Source: Phycomyces blakesleeanus NRRL 1555(-) (taxonomy: Eukaryota > Mucoromycota > Mucoromycetes > Mucorales > Phycomycetaceae). From it: 64,000 nucleotides of DNA. The notes beneath the pieces were generated by a model. It made no database searches. It was given only the letters and a program-made list of their open reading frames with translations, and was not told the DNA's origin. The stretch covers positions 1,356,572-1,420,571 of the forward strand of contig NW_017265142.1 of the NCBI RefSeq assembly GCF_001638985.1, read 5' to 3'. Of this stretch, positions 34,309 through 47,830 are shown piece after piece (the first letter of the stretch is position 1; the number at the start of each line of letters is the position of its first letter). The position numbers and the translations under genes are program-made.

Positions 34309-35979
34309 TCATCTCAATTTCCCATATATAACAAAACTAATACTCACAGGCTGCCAGACCACCAGGTAACGAACACCGTCAAGAAGGTTGAGATAAAGCT
34401 GTTGTTGAGTATCCCATCTATTAAATTAAATAAAAGTGAGTTATAGACATGAACTAGATCTCAATTCCTTTTTCTTTAAAATATAAAATAAATTCACTTA
34501 CGGGTTCTTTTTGAATTGCTTCAGATCAACCTTTTCTTTACTATAAGATTTATGAAATATATTAGTCAATAAGAAGATCCACAATATTTTCCCTTTCTAT
34601 ACATATATGATATTCTCGAAAGAAAGAAAAAGGTAACTACTTGGGGTTATTTGTAATGATACTTTACCAATAAGGACAAATGTCTCTCTTGCCAATCAGG
34701 CACCAGCCACGAATACACTTTTCATGAAACACATGTTGGCATGCCAACTGGTGAACCGGATCATCTGCAAAGACAGCTCTCTGAGGCGGATCGACCAAGG
34801 TTCCGGTATCATCTGATGTCGGTTGTCCACAAACAGCACAAATGTGTGCACTCAAATGTTTCTGAGGGAGACCATCTTTGGAGTAGTACCCAATGGTTGC
34901 CGCCATTCGATCAGTGCAAATCTCAACAAAGTCACGTCCCAAAACACTACCAAAAAAAAAGAGCACACAAGACAAGGTAAGTATTATATTGAATTGTTCA
35001 TAATATCATCATATTATCACAATCATTTACCACTACTTTATAAACCATAACACCAATAGATTTACACACATGACTTACCCAAAGTAAAGACCATAGCTCA
35101 GCATCAAAATTCCTGTTTGCATTACACCAGGTCCTTCAGTGAATAATGCAGCCAAACCACAGAATACAGCCAAAATAAGGAAATAACCAATAAGGCCGAT
35201 AACAAATGATGTGTTGTGAAGAACAGTGTACCACTTGTAAACCATACGAGGTGTCATAGCCTCAAGGGGTTTACGTGTTGCCTTGTGAATAACTATTATA
35301 TAAATAAAGAGTTTAATTTTATGTTCGTACAAGTTACGCTCTCTATTCTTCGTATCCCAAACCCCAATTTTCACCAAATAATTATCCTATTCAAAGTCTT
35401 ACCAAAACCATTCAAAGCAGAGAATATAGTCCACACAGTCAAGAATCTATACCATCCATCATAGATACCAAACAGAACAGGGAATGTGTACAGACAGACC
35501 AAACTGACGAGCTGGAAAGAAGAAAAGTGCTTCTTTTTCCAGTAGAGAATCAAGAATTGGAAAGCGAACAAGGCAAACAGGAGAATGAATGCCATTAACT
35601 CGTGACGCGAATCATGACCTAGATAATAAAGACATATAAAAGTTGTCAGCCAAATAAAGAAAGAATGAAATAAGAAAGCATAATAACCTTTGTGTTCTTC
35701 CAGATATTCTTGATGAAGTTTATATCTAGATAAAAGCATAGTAATGATGAGTATTTGATGTAAAGCAAAACAAAAAAAAAGAATATGATTCATAAGACGA
35801 TGATGATTATGATGATGATGAATATAGAAATGTTTATAGATATCAATGATTCCAAAATACTAATCTCTTTTTCTTTACCTTTCAAGATGCTCAGTGTCCA
35901 ATCCGGCTAATTGCTCTGGTGAGAGTTGACCTCTATGCCATGCTTCATTATAGTTTGGATCCTGATGTGGATTCTCCAT
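34309..35979 (-). CDS. RNF121/RNF175-like membrane RING E3 ligase
   Basis: Seven exons (35979-35879, 35725-35688, 35618-35403, 35292-35079, 34946-34668, 34540-34502, 34417-34309) close to 331 aa, against 327 for human RNF121. Several membrane segments lie between residues 47 and 190. A RING-H2 domain spans 226-283 (CAVCGQ...[25 protein letters not shown]). After it comes the family signature KEKVDLKQFKKNPWDTQQQLYLNLLDGVRYLVVWQPV. ATRKP..TPRMVYKWY and GRDFVEICTDRMA are also family-specific. The protein is an ER/Golgi E3 ubiquitin ligase involved in quality control of membrane proteins. The second intron is recognised by homology: EEHK|GHDSRHELM restores the family sequence. Confidence 0.93.
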
Positions 35980-36480
35980 GCCAGATAAAGAATATAAGCA
36001 AAAAAAAAAAGAATAAGAAAAATTAAAACAGAAATATATATATATATATATCTTTATTTAAAAAGACCGGTCTCAAAGTGTAGATTTCATTTTGTAACCC
36101 ACCTTCAAATACCCCGTCCGTTTTATTTTGGGGGTGTTTTACTTTCTATTCATTACCATCTATTATTTGTTATAATTTATTACATATATACTATTCATAA
36201 TGTACAAAGCAACACCTGCTTATGAACATTTACACACTATATTGTAACAATGAAAATTGATACTTGTTTAATATCTATTCTGTATGAATTGTTTCATTTG
36301 CATAGATTTTTTTCTTTTTTGCCTTTGTTTGTTTGCTTAAATATATATATATATATATAATATTAATCAAAATAGTCCTTGTGTATATTAGAATGTTTGT
36401 ATATAGATCTAGATATGTATATACATCATTATCATTTTTTTTTTTTCAGATTTTTTTTTTTAATTTTAATTTTTTTTTTT

Positions 36481-39036
36481 TTACTTTCCACCAAAGCCAA
36501 AGAAACCCCATAGTTTACTAGCTGGCTTGTCGGCACGCTCAGTGAGTGCAGAGGGATACTTGATCTGATTGGCAGCAAGATCAAAGTAAAGAGGTTTGCA
36601 GGCCACAGGTTGGAATACCGGAGGGAAATCGATAAGATGAGGAGCCGAACCAGTATTGGTCGCCAGTGTGGCAGGGTAAACATCCAAGCGATTGATAAGT
36701 GCAGTCTCACCCTGCTTATCAAGATTGAGATGGTTCATCTTGTGGGTCAAGTCATTCTCATAGTCTTCGGAGTCTGTAGGATGCTCAAGGTACCAGGAAG
36801 CATGGGCCTTGTGGGTTCCAGTGCGGATGGTCTGCTCAAGAGAATTGAGCTCTGTATCAGACACCTTGAGAATAGCATCTTCCGAAAACTGTCCTCCAAG
36901 TTGCTGGAGTCCCTGTTTGGCCTGGACAACATAAAGCTGAGATCTCTGGTAAAGAGAGAGTGCCTCTGGTGTCATTGCCTTTTCAGCATAGATACGTGCA
37001 ACGTAAACACATCTAATATGAATCCCCAAGTCAATACCATCTCCTTTTCCTTTTTGTTCTTTGCTTTTTATACCTCCCCACCCCTCCCATTAATCGATCG
37101 ATTCAATCATCCATCTATCCCTTTCCCTTTTCTTTTTACCTGTGTGCCCTGTAAAAGTGAGCAAGGGTATCTAATTCAAGATCAAATGCAGCATCTTCCT
37201 GAACCACATTAAGGTCCCGAATAGAATCCACATTCTATTCATATACACATATATACACATATATGGTTACCATACAATCCCATTTTTCTTCTTTCCTTTC
37301 TCTCTCTCATTCATTAGTTTGTTTACCTTTAATATGTCATCATAGAGTTTGATCAACTCCCGTTCCTTGCCTCTAGTAGACTTTAATTCTTCGACCAGCA
37401 CAAGGTTGCGCTGAATAGATCTGGCATAGAGATTGTAGATCACAAATGCCTGGATCCACACCAACTCTTCACTAGCCTGGACAGATTTTGACGAAGTGAC
37501 CTTTGCAGAGACTTCCTTGTCCTCCTTGATTGTCTTTCTGGCCTGTTTCTCGGCCTCAGCCCAGTGCGACAGAATGGGGTCAAAGCTCTCGACCGTCTTG
37601 TTTTCATTTTCTGATCGAGCTGTTGTCGTAGTATCCAGGTGACGCACAGAATCTTCGGCCTTTTGGATAGGATCCGCAAGATTCTTGTTTTTGACGGTCA
37701 AGGTCTTTGAGCGCCAGTTGATGGTTTGTGAAATACGACGGTTCAGGAAGTTTTGCTGATCGTGTTGCCCTTGGCCACTTGTTTCTTTTACCTTGGCCAA
37801 TTCGGTTTCCAATGATTCCATTCCGGTGACGGGTTTGATGTGCTTGGTAATAGCATCCATGTCTTGGGAAGATGTATCGATCTGAAGCTTGTAAGCGCAG
37901 AAACGAATATTGGGATCCAGGGTATCGATCGCAGAGTAATACAATGCTTCCTGATGAGCATTACTGCTTGTCTGTGCAAGGGTTTCGTACAAAGATCTAC
38001 CATACCGATTTTTTTTTCAATATATATTCATATTATCTTATATGATCTATCTCTTCCTTTCCAAAAACCAAGAGAAAATAAAAAAGCAAACTCTAATGTA
38101 ATTTGATATACTGTCCTTCCTCTTTTTTTTTGTTACCTTGCTGATACACATTGATCCAACGCGTCTTGCCATTGCTTTCGCTCAATATAATAATATCCTT
38201 TCATAGTCATTGCGTATGCCTTGATGTTCAACACCGTGATGCTATCTACAGACAGTTTCTGGCAAAGGGCATAGAGTGCATCTGTATGCTGTCCGGCCTT
38301 CTTCAACTTTTGGGTAAAGTGGTGTCTCTTTCGTGTACCCATGCTTGATTCTGCCTCTGCCTTTAGCTCCATTGCAGTTGCCCAGGCACGTTCGGCTTCA
38401 TAGATGTAGAGTTCCAAATAACGTTTGTCGTCCACATTGGCCGGGATTTCTTTTCTCTGAGCATTCTTTTTTGTCATGTCTTGTCCAATGTGGAGCAACT
38501 GTCGAATACGTCCAATACGATGTGCGCAATGTTTGCTTTTGTTGTTTTATATAAAATAAAGAAAGAAAGAGTTGATTCAGTAAAGTTAATCTTATGTGTT
38601 GTTTTATGTAATGTTATATAAGATGTACACATGTATGAATGTGTACGTAGTCAATTATGTACCGGTAACGCTGATAGTCTTGATGTCTAAGACCATAGGT
38701 CATTCGTGCCTCATTGATGATGTGAAGAACTATAGAAAAGAAAAAAGAAAAATAGAAAGAGAGATGCCATGTACAAAGTATAGAATCATATGAATATATA
38801 ACATGTATAGATTAATTATAATAAAATAAATCAGTAAATAAATAGTTCCATGTAGGTACATTTCTATTTATTTTATATATATATATTACTAACCATCCAC
38901 AGACATTGGAGACTTTGATGAATCCTCAAGGTCCATTGCTAATATAAGCACGTATGTTGTTTGTTATGGCTCTTTTGTTCTTTCGCGTTTAAATGAATAT
39001 CAAGAAAATAAGAAGAAGAAGCTTACGTTCAGCCAT
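36481..39036 (-). CDS. SRP68: Signal recognition particle subunit SRP68
   Basis: Seven exons (39036-39027, 38938-38894, 38729-38663, 38535-38137, 37996-37327, 37234-37140, 37012-36481) close to 605 aa; human SRP68 is 627. The first exon encodes only MAE plus one base. The N-terminal RNA-binding region carries IINEARMTYGLRHQDYQRYR and CAHRIGRIRQLL. YEAERAWATAMELK and SPxIRYCAY-like DPNIRFCAYK follow. The C-terminal segment FPPVFQPVACKPLYFDLAANQIKYP is the SRP72-contacting end of the family. SRP68 binds 7S RNA with SRP72 and supports targeting of ribosomes to the ER membrane. Confidence 0.95.
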
Positions 39037-40340
39037 GTTTTTAGATATATAGATAGGTTATGATGATAATAATAATAATAGTAGTAGTAGTAGTAAAAGG
39101 TAGAAAATTCGTACTGGAATTCTCAAAATTTCAGTAAGCGAGAAACACAAAAGAAATATATATTAAATATTAAATATTAATATAAAAAAAAAAAGAGACG
39201 AGGGCCAGCCAAGGGCTTAAATAATAATAATAATATAAAAAAAATTAAAGTTATACTATTGACTGTGAGTATTATGTGTAGTATGTGTACTATGTGTGCT
39301 GTGTGTATCTGTGTGTATGTCGAATGTGTGTGTGTGTGCGTATATATAAATAAAATTGCCCAACCACAGGGTGGCGTTGATGTCACTGTCGTACAACTCA
39401 ATGATTGTAATACGCTCGACCAATGAGAATCAAGTACTATATAAATAAATAAATAAACAAGAAATAAAATTCCATTTTTTCCCTTTATTTATATTATATA
39501 TTTTATCAATTTTTTTTAATTTTTTTACTTCTTCCTCTTCCCCTTCCTCTTCTTTATTCATTATGTTATTTTATAGATTAAAATATATATAAAAGCTTCC
39601 TGTCAATTGTTACTATCCTATAATCAATATCGACTGTTCGATCGACGTACGACAAAACCAACAAATCTTCAAGTAAGTAAACTAAAAGAAAAACATACAT
39701 GCGTAGAGTATAAGTATGTATTTTTACGCGCCTATGTGCCTACATATAGTATATTGTATTGTATTGTATTGGAGTGTAGTATGGGCAATGATTAGAAAAT
39801 TGATTGGATTATAAAGACGGCAAAAAGTTTTAAAGAAATTTAAAGGAAAGAAAAAGAAGATAATGATGATGATGATAATGGCAATGAAATATTGTATTGT
39901 AACAACAACAACAACAAAGAAAGTATATCTATAAGATAGAAGGGTAACCAATGCTTTATATCTTTAAAGACATGAGAGTTTAACTTCTTTATTTTATTTG
40001 TTGCTGATGGTGTTGCTATTGATATCGTTGCTGTTGCTGTTGCTGTTATTTTTTTTCTTTTTCTTTTTCTTTTTCTTTTTTAATTTTTTTAAAGAAAAAA
40101 TGATTGTCATAAAACAAAACGCTTGATATGAGCCACAACTACATTACATTACATTACATTACATTATATAAATGATTCTCGTCATCTAACTATTGTCTGC
40201 TATTATTATTGTAGTGCGATTGACATGTAAAACATAAGAGAGATTATATATTGTCTGTGTGTCCATTATAAATAAATAAAATAAAATACTATTATCATTA
40301 TGTTAATTCTTTGTAATCTATTCTTAATTGCATGGCCTTA
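39037..40340. other. Intergenic DNA with microsatellites
   Basis: (TAA)n, (GTA)n, (TG)n and, at 40141-40165, (ACATT)n repeats dominate. A TATA-like box and a possible donor (TTCAA|GTAAGT near 39668) at 39580-39680 could mark an untranslated exon on the plus strand, but no coding exon follows. Confidence 0.4.
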
Positions 40341-41660
40341 CAGTAAAACACACTATAAAAGTCCCACAATTCGATAATACAAGGCGTATCTTTTTCTTGT
40401 CTTTCAAATAAACCCCACAAAAAAGCATTCTTAGGCTATTAGCCCATTAAACATCCTGACACTATTTTTTTTTGTATAATGCATACTCAACCTTTTGTTT
40501 AAATATAAAAAGCTTTGAAAGATTTTTATCCCGAAAAGATTAGAATTTTGTATTTTTTTTTATTTTTATATTTCTGTACAAGTACTCAGATTCATTAACA
40601 TCTTCAGCAGTTACATTATCGAAAACATTATATATAGTGTATATTAGCCACACCGAGAATTGAATACAGGTCAAAAGGAGATATTCAAATTGTGCTTATT
40701 TTATAAAATAACATTTGCACTTCTTGACGGTCTAAAGATGTCTTTTGCTTTGTCAACTTGGAGAGGAACCCATCGACCAACTGCTTCCAAAGATCTGATA
40801 AAGGCAAACAAACCAACAGTCTCTTTGAGCCATTTAGACATACAGGTAAAATGTCAACGTTAATTTCTACTTTGTCCAAATTTCATTCTCGTTTTGTCGA
40901 CAAAAGGTAAGCACATTGTCTACAGTTACATTTTGATTCCCCTCTTGACCTCTCTATTAAGACTTCCGTTTCTGATTTTCGAGGCCATATTCAGTCACGC
41001 CCACTTACACCAAATCTTTCTCGCGCAGCATGGATCCGGTTTTAAAAACTCATAATTCTTCATGACAGTCATACCATCTGAAGGAATGCCCTGTGAGGAC
41101 GCCTGGCTACTCGATCTCTTGTATTTCAAAAAGACTGAAAATTTTGTTGACGACGACATCTGCACCATATGCATGTTGGCAATAGACACCCCTGATCGCT
41201 TCCTCATCAACTGCCCCCAAAAACAAGATTGGTATGGAGTATAATCCTTTCTCAGGTAACGCCTGCGCTGGTCACTGGCAAGGATGAACACTCTCCTAAT
41301 CACGATGACTTTTTCTGACACTTCCATCTCCAAATATACACACACACACAAATTCTTGGTGTAGGCTCTACAATCCATGTCATTTGGCGATCTCGCTGTA
41401 CCTCTGGCATGAACAAAGATCCCTTCCTAGTGTGATGCCAGCCAAGGTACTTGTGGTGATAAGGCTCTTATTGGACTAGTCTTTCCCTCTCATATGAATA
41501 TTGTAATACAAAAGTTCAGGCATATTAAACCAATTGCCCAGTGATTTACACTGTAGCTGACCAATACAAGAGAAAAATAATAATTAAAAGTGCGACATAT
41601 TTTCTCGAATTATGCGACTTGAATTTTCGAACCGTGCGACTTTTATAGTGTGTTTTACTG
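40341..41660. mobile_element. Non-autonomous pogo/Tc1-like TIR element, 1.32 kb
   Basis: The left end CAGTAAAACACACTATAAAA is repeated inverted at the right end (TTTTATAGTGTGTTTTACTG, to 41660). Twenty-six of the first 27 bases match, with weaker similarity to about 50 bp. TA flanks both ends (40339-40340 and 41661-41662). No transposase is encoded. The interior contains a degraded LINE ORF2 segment. The CAGT ends and TA target suit the pogo/Tc1 superfamily. Confidence 0.75.
40880..41450 (+). pseudogene. LINE ORF2 C-terminal relic
   Basis: Fragments in shifting frames resemble the C-terminus of LINE ORF2. ICTICMLAIDTPDRFLINCPQ (about 41158-41220) fits the zf-RVT knuckle CxxC...F..C of LINE-A (CNICQM..EHFLLSC). 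About 230 bp later, GVGSTIHVIWRSR matches LINE-A GLTILAIWDYHW at the expected spacing. Stops, frameshifts and a (CA)n insertion interrupt it. It is an old copy from a third LINE lineage. Confidence 0.55.
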
Positions 41661-41943
41661 TATATAGTGCACTACATTACATTAAATTACATAAAATATA
41701 TAAAGGTCATTTTATTTTATTTTTATTTAAGAAATAAATAAATTAAAATAATAATAATAGTAGTAGGAATTCCTTTTGGTTTGTTAAAAGTAAAGTAAAG
41801 TAAAGGGGAAGGGGAGGGAGTTATTTTTTGTTTATTTGGGATATTTACAGTTGAAGAAAAGAAAAATAGGGATGTGCACAATAGAGGAGAAGGGAATAAG
41901 AGGAAAGGAAAGGGAGAAGAAGAAGAGGAGAAGGAAGAGGGGG

Positions 41944-41976
<33 letters not shown>

Positions 41977-42025
41977 ATATTTATAATTGAATGATTGAAT
42001 GACTGAATGAATGTATATGAATGAA

Positions 42026-43192
42026 TCAAGGAAAGAGGGATTTAAGAGAAGGTAGCCGGTAAGGAAAGATAGGAGACATATTATTGCTGTCGTGGACTTT
42101 CCATGGAAGTTCCTTGTCATGTTGAGAGAGGGGGGGTAAATAGATAGTCTCCTGCTTGTCTAGACCACAGTATCCCAATTCTTTGTCGGGAGAGTGCCAT
42201 GAAGGTAACCAGCCCTTCTCCTCTTCCTCTTCATATTTCTGAGTTTGTGAAGAGCATTGATAATAACTATAATTGTGTAGATGATGATTATGATGATGGT
42301 GATGATTTTCAGGTGTACGTGGTGAATGGTCAAGATTGACCGAACGAAAGGTGGGTGAGGATGTGGCCGTAGATGTAGACCCAGACAAAGTGTAGGTTTC
42401 GTCAGCCGAGAGTGTGGGGGAGGGCATGCCGGCCAACATCTTTTGGGCTACTATGTCAGGGTCATCAAGGTCGGCTTTTGTTAGACGCACGCCATGCTGC
42501 TTCTCAATGTGGCGTGTCAACTGGCCCCTTCGCCAAAAGGACTTGTAGCAGGCTTCGGCAGGGCAATGGTGGAGTTTGGCTCCGGGAGCCTGTCGGTAAG
42601 GGCTAACACGCGATGGAGAAGGCGAAGAAGAGGATAGAGAAGGGGGTTGAGGTTGGGTGCATTGTGAGAGGGGGAGATGATCCGAAGATGTAGACAATGC
42701 TGAGGATGACGTTGAAGATGTGGATGTTGATGTTGATAAAGATGATGATGAAGATGTGGATATAGATGTGTTTGTGTTTAAGTGGGTTGTTGGCTGAATG
42801 AATCGTAAAATCGAACAGTGCTGCTGTTGCTTTGCATAGGCCTCTTCATCTTCGGTTGACCGAGGCTTGCTGGTATATTTGGCATGCTGTCTGGTTTTTC
42901 TCCTGCGCTGGAGTAATACAGCAGAGGGGGCAGTGTGGACACGAACGTGCCGACTGAGTTCGTCTGAGCGTGCGAATCGTTTGTCGCATTGTCCATAGGA
43001 ACATGCATGAGGTTTTTCGCCTGTGTGGGTGCGTACATGGCGTACTTTGTGCTCAAGACGGTAGAATGATTTGTGGCAAAAGTCGCATTTGTAGGGTCTC
43101 TGAAGAGCGACCTGTTGTGAATCTGACACAAAGGGACCTGATTTGATATTTACGGGACAAGCGGCGAGTTTTACCGGGCAATGGATATCCAT
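42026..43192 (-). CDS. CreA/Mig1-like C2H2 transcription factor
   Basis: This is a single-exon gene of 388 aa. Fingers 1 and 2 (residues 34-86) read [25 protein letters not shown] and [24 protein letters not shown], with the RLEH and RSDEL recognition helices of carbon-catabolite repressors, which bind SYGGRG-type sites. A third C2H2-like finger ([21 protein letters not shown], about 209-232) is unusual for the family. Ser/Thr-rich stretches, a His-rich tract (about 300) and a Glu run follow. I chose ATG 43192; the in-frame codon at 43219 is TTG. It probably represses alternative carbon use when glucose is present, although the third finger allows another role. Confidence 0.85.
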   Translation of the reverse strand: MDIHCPVKLAACPVNIKSGPFVSDSQQVALQRPYKCDFCHKSFYRLEHKVRHVRTHTGEKPHACSYGQCDKRFARSDELSRHVRVHTAPSAVLLQRRRKTRQHAKYTSKPRSTEDEEAYAKQQQHCSILRFIQPTTHLNTNTSISTSSSSSLSTSTSTSSTSSSALSTSSDHLPLSQCTQPQPPSLSSSSPSPSRVSPYRQAPGAKLHHCPAEACYKSFWRRGQLTRHIEKQHGVRLTKADLDDPDIVAQKMLAGMPSPTLSADETYTLSGSTSTATSSPTFRSVNLDHSPRTPENHHHHHNHHLHNYSYYQCSSQTQKYEEEEEKGWLPSWHSPDKELGYCGLDKQETIYLPPLSQHDKELPWKVHDSNNMSPIFPYRLPSLKSLFP

Positions 43193-45028
43193 AACTAATA
43201 AAATCCGGCCAAAATACAAGTGATACTGATAGTTGATTGTGATGGTAAAGGCAGAGTAAGAATGAGAACTGAAATAAGCTATTTAACAATAAAAAAACGA
43301 AGCACAGACGAAGAAGTAGAAGTAGAAGAAGTAGAATAAGAAACAAAAAAAGGTGACAATTAAAGACGAGGAAGAAAAAAAAAAAAGGAAAGGAAGAAGA
43401 AACAGGGCCGCTTTATAAGGAATGAAAATAATGAAAATAAAAGAAATAGGTAAAGTTCTCCTCAGTTATCGGGTGTAAAAGGCTATTGTAATTATTTCTA
43501 TGGAGACAAAGATTTAAGGTTTCCGTCAAGAATACATAAATTTTATTTTATTTATATAAGACCTTTATTTGGATATCTCCCCGCGAATGAACTATCTTTT
43601 TTTGTTTATTATATAATTAGATATTTATATTTATATATAAATAAATAAAAACATACATACATACATATTTACATATTTACATATATAGTATATAAAAGAT
43701 ATATGTAATATATTTATTTACAAATTAGTAAAAAAAAAAAAAGAAAGAAAGCAAGCAAGCAAGAGAAATCATTACAATCAGTTCCCCAAACCCCATCCCC
43801 CACATCAACAACAGTTATAAGCTGTATCTCCGCTGACCGTGCCCTTTGAGCAGGATCGGTACTTAAAATAACAAAAAAGGAGGTGCAGAGTTGCCTTGTT
43901 CAGCAAGTAGGTTGTACCCAATTGGAGTATATATCATTTGACCACTACTGATTTCTTATTTTATTTTATTTTATTTTTTGATTTTTGTTGGAACACACAG
44001 TTTTGTGGATGAGCGATGATCTCTCTTTCTTTCTTTTTTGTCTTTGACTTTCTATATTTGGAAAAAAGTAACAAAGGAGCGGCCTAAATGGGAATATGAG
44101 CCAATAATATCCCTTGATTGTGTACATGTTAATCTACAAAATAAATATATATATATATATATATATATTTGGATAAGAAAAGTCAAGACAATTCAAGACA
44201 GGCCAGACCAGGACATGTTTTAACTAGTACACACAATAATGCATACCTTTGCAAAATAATAATAATAATAATAATAATAAAAAAGGGCTTTGTATAGCTA
44301 AATGACAAAGCAGTACAAAGCAGTACAAATCAAATATGAGCAAAAACAATTTGAACTATTACAATAGAGTCAAGTATCTAATAGTATAAATAAATAGATA
44401 CAGATAGAGAGAGATAATAGATAAAAGATGCCTCAAATACCTCATTTGATCTATCAAACCAAGTCTAAATCACTACAAAAATACCGTCACACAGCGTTTA
44501 TCAGGAAACACGCACTCACATCATCTATAATAAAACAAGATAAAAAGGTAATTAAATAGATATATAGATGTACTGCTGTAATATAATTTCTGTATATATT
44601 TTAGAATCAGTATCAACTGCACAGAGCATTTGCTCAATTATGAAGCAATATAGGGCATGGCTTGAGCGCCAATGCGTTCCTGATGTTCTCGGTTTAGCTA
44701 ATCTCAAAAGTGTGAAATATTTTTAGAATCACTCTCATCTACAGATTGTACATTAATAATAATAACCAGTATCAGTATCAGTATTTATTACTCACTGATA
44801 AACCATATATTCTAATGTTCGATTTTACTTATAAATGCATACATACACACACTTGAATGTCTTTCTAAAAAAGATCATCACAGCCACCCGATGAAGCCTC
44901 TGACCATCCTCGTGGAATAGAAGATTAAAGAAGGTCCGCTATGGCGCCTTATGCATACACTGAGTCTACCTCTCAAGTTTCAGGTTTATTAAAGGAATTA
45001 AAGAATAGAAAAAAAAATAAGAACAAAT

Positions 45029-45061
<33 letters not shown>

Positions 45062-45823
45062 AATGTTCATTTTTTTTTGTGGTTGGCATGGTTGGTGTAT
45101 TGATTTGCAAGCAAGTTTGAATGCAACCCTTTTTATTTTATTTTATTTTATTTTATTTTATTTTACAGTGCCAATCAGCTCTTCCGTAAATTTGGCCGTC
45201 AGTCCGTAAGGTCAAGTCAGGTTTGGTTTGGTCTGGTCTGGTCTGGTCATGTTAGGTCAGGTCAGGTCAGGTATGTTCTGTCCTTGGTCAGGTCGGTTTT
45301 GGTTATGATTTGGGTTTGGGTTTGGATTTTGGTGGTAAAAGAAAGCCAAAAAAAAAAAGGTTTTTATTTAAGCTTTAATCTATAGAAATATAATAGCAAT
45401 AGCAATATCTTATTTTATTATATATACAAGTTAGATTATCTCTTTTATTCTGTACCAGTGACTTGAGTCATTAGTTTACATAAAAGGCTATATTTGAGAT
45501 AACCGTACTTTTAAAATGATATTATGAACAACAAGAGAGAATTGAGACATTTCTGTACTGTATATATAAATATATCCTTGTACACGTTCAAGCGAGGCAC
45601 AGCGCAACATTTATTATTATATTCTTTGTGTACACTATACTACAATACAATACAATACAATACAATAACATAACATACAGTACATTACAGTATAATATGA
45701 TACAACACAACACAAAATACCTGTGTACAACCAACCGAGCAACCAAACAAAAATAAATAAATAAGTGGAATAAATCGTATAAAGTATAAAGATATGTATT
45801 AAACACTGTCAAAACCACAAGTA
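43193..45823. other. Gene-free region with simple repeats
   Basis: I see no gene. Simple repeats include (TA)n at about 44145, (TAA)n at 44258-44280, (TTTTA)n at about 45130-45168, and a GGTCTGGTCT/GGTCAGGTCA minisatellite at about 45230-45300. The minisatellite resembles a short tandem array with a GGTC core. Confidence 0.45.
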
Positions 45824-46121
45824 CAGTCAAAGCTCGATATAGTGATATTCGATATAGTGATAGTGATAAAATTTGAATCCACCAGTATCACTATATCGAG
45901 CTCTGAGTTTATTTCTGTAGTATATATTTTATTTAGCATTTTAAAGCAAGCCCAGTTTCTTAGACAAAATACTATGAATCCTATTAGAAAACAGTAGTCA
46001 CTCACAGCGGCATTGGAAATATCACTAAATAATGTGTGGAGTAAGAAAAAAACATGCTCAATATAGTGATAGTGATAAAATTTCTGTTCACCATCCATAT
46101 CACTATATCGAGCTTTGACTG
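45824..46121. repeat. Pogo-type MITE, 298 bp
   Basis: The left end CAGTCAAAGCTCGATATAGT is mirrored at the right end (CACTATATCGAGCTTTGACTG). TA duplications lie at 45822-45823 and 46122-46123. Each arm is itself a hairpin: CTCGATATAGTGATA pairs with TATCACTATATCGAG within 45832-45903, and again in 46055-46113. CAGTnnAA..CTCGATATA ends are typical of pogo/Tigger elements. There is no coding capacity. Confidence 0.8.
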
Positions 46122-46123
46122 TA

Positions 46124-47830
46124 CCAAGATGTCAATTTTCGCAAAATATACTCACATTGACAGACAGAGGTAATAGCTTATTTCCCGCAAATACATATAT
46201 ATATATATACTACATAGTCAATAAATAAACAACACCAGTAGTGTAAGACCAAGTGTGGAGCTTGTCAAATATACATACATACATATAAATATAACCCCAA
46301 CAACTATAGGCTTTTTTTTTTTCAAACGAACACACATCGTGAAGTCTATTGCCTATTTTGACAATGTTTGGTGTTTATTCAAAAGACAGAGAAAGAGAAG
46401 AAAAAAAGTGTTCTCACGCACTGTAAGACCTGAGTACAGATGACATATATCAAAATAAGAGCAAGAAAATCTCTCTCTCTCTCTTTTATATATATATATA
46501 TATATATATAGAAGGATAATTGGCATTAAAATGAGATAGACATTTTTCTAAATAAAATAAAAGAATAAGAAAGGAGGGGGAAGAGAGAAAAGAATGATAA
46601 TTAATAGCGCATTTGACACCAGATTTCTCAATAAGACAAGTGATTCCAGATGCTGTAGTGTGAATACTCGCGTGTAATATACATATTGAAAGAATAAATG
46701 AATACCTATATGTGTGAGGTTGGAAATTATAAATTCACAAGAGAAAGGGGAGGAGGGAAAATAACATGTTGTATATGTATGTTTTCTTTTTTCACTCATG
46801 CTCCCCACGGTCTTTCTTATGCGTACTGTTATTACTTGTTCTTTTCACATGAATAAACGCAATTTCATTTCATTTCATCTTACTTTACTTTTCGTTACCA
46901 GGGGAACCACACGGAATTAAAGCAAAAAAGCAAAAAAAAAAAAGAAAAAAGATTATATATAATATATATATTTAATATTCAATGATAGTTTTCCCACAGG
47001 TTAAATAAAATAAATAATACTCAGCATAAATAGTCAAACAGACAAAGAAACAGAATCAAGTCTAATGAATTTTTTTTTCTTTTGGCTCTGATTTAAGTTA
47101 CACTGGCACACAATGGGGTAACCGGCATATCCAACAAACCTATATAATTGCTTATTTTGGATATATTTGAGATATCATGATTGGCCTATTTGATCTTGAA
47201 CAAAACAAAACAAAAAGGTACAAGAACCGTCCCATAATATCCACCTTCACCCTCACCCTCACTCCCCCCCCCCCTTATTTTCCTCTCTCTCTAATTTTTT
47301 TTTTATATTAGGAACTGATCGGAAAGCTTGTTTATTTATACGTTCTATTATATTATATAAAAACTTACTTAAAATCCATGTACATAATATATTTATATTT
47401 ATATTACTTGTCCACCCTTATTCTATACAAAGAAATTCAGCCAACACACACTACACACATAATTAACACTAGCACAAAAAAAGAAAAAAAGAAATAAAGA
47501 GGACTTCTAGTCATGGGCTCAGTTGTACAAAATTCAAATATTGAACACGGATGGCGCATTTCTTTCTTTCTTTCTTTTCTTTCCCTGTTTTTATTTATTT
47601 GTAAAGTTCTTTCCGGCTATTGTAAGTATTGCGACTTGATTTCGTCACCCATTCTATTCTATTCTATTCTATTATATTGTATTGTATTTACTACAGCTAC
47701 ATTATACACATACACAAGTACATTCAACAACAAAAACAACAACAGGAATAAGAATAGCCAGAAAGTTCTGGTCGCGCTATCAGATCAGAAATATCAATTC
47801 TAAAATCATATATATATATATATATATATA
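46124..47830. other. AT-rich intergenic DNA
   Basis: No gene is supported. There are (TA)n tracts, a C12 run at about 47266-47277 and T-rich tracts. The short frames at 46255, 46548 and 47513 are low-complexity. Confidence 0.45.

Noticed and set aside
36432..36722. Minus-strand 96-codon frame and plus-strand 200-codon frame (36610-37212) in this area.
   Set aside because: Both are out-of-frame shadows of the last SRP68 exon.
45588..45830. 80-codon minus-strand frame.
   Set aside because: It is made by tandem ACAATA-type simple repeats (poly Val-Leu-Tyr-Cys) and ends in a MITE.
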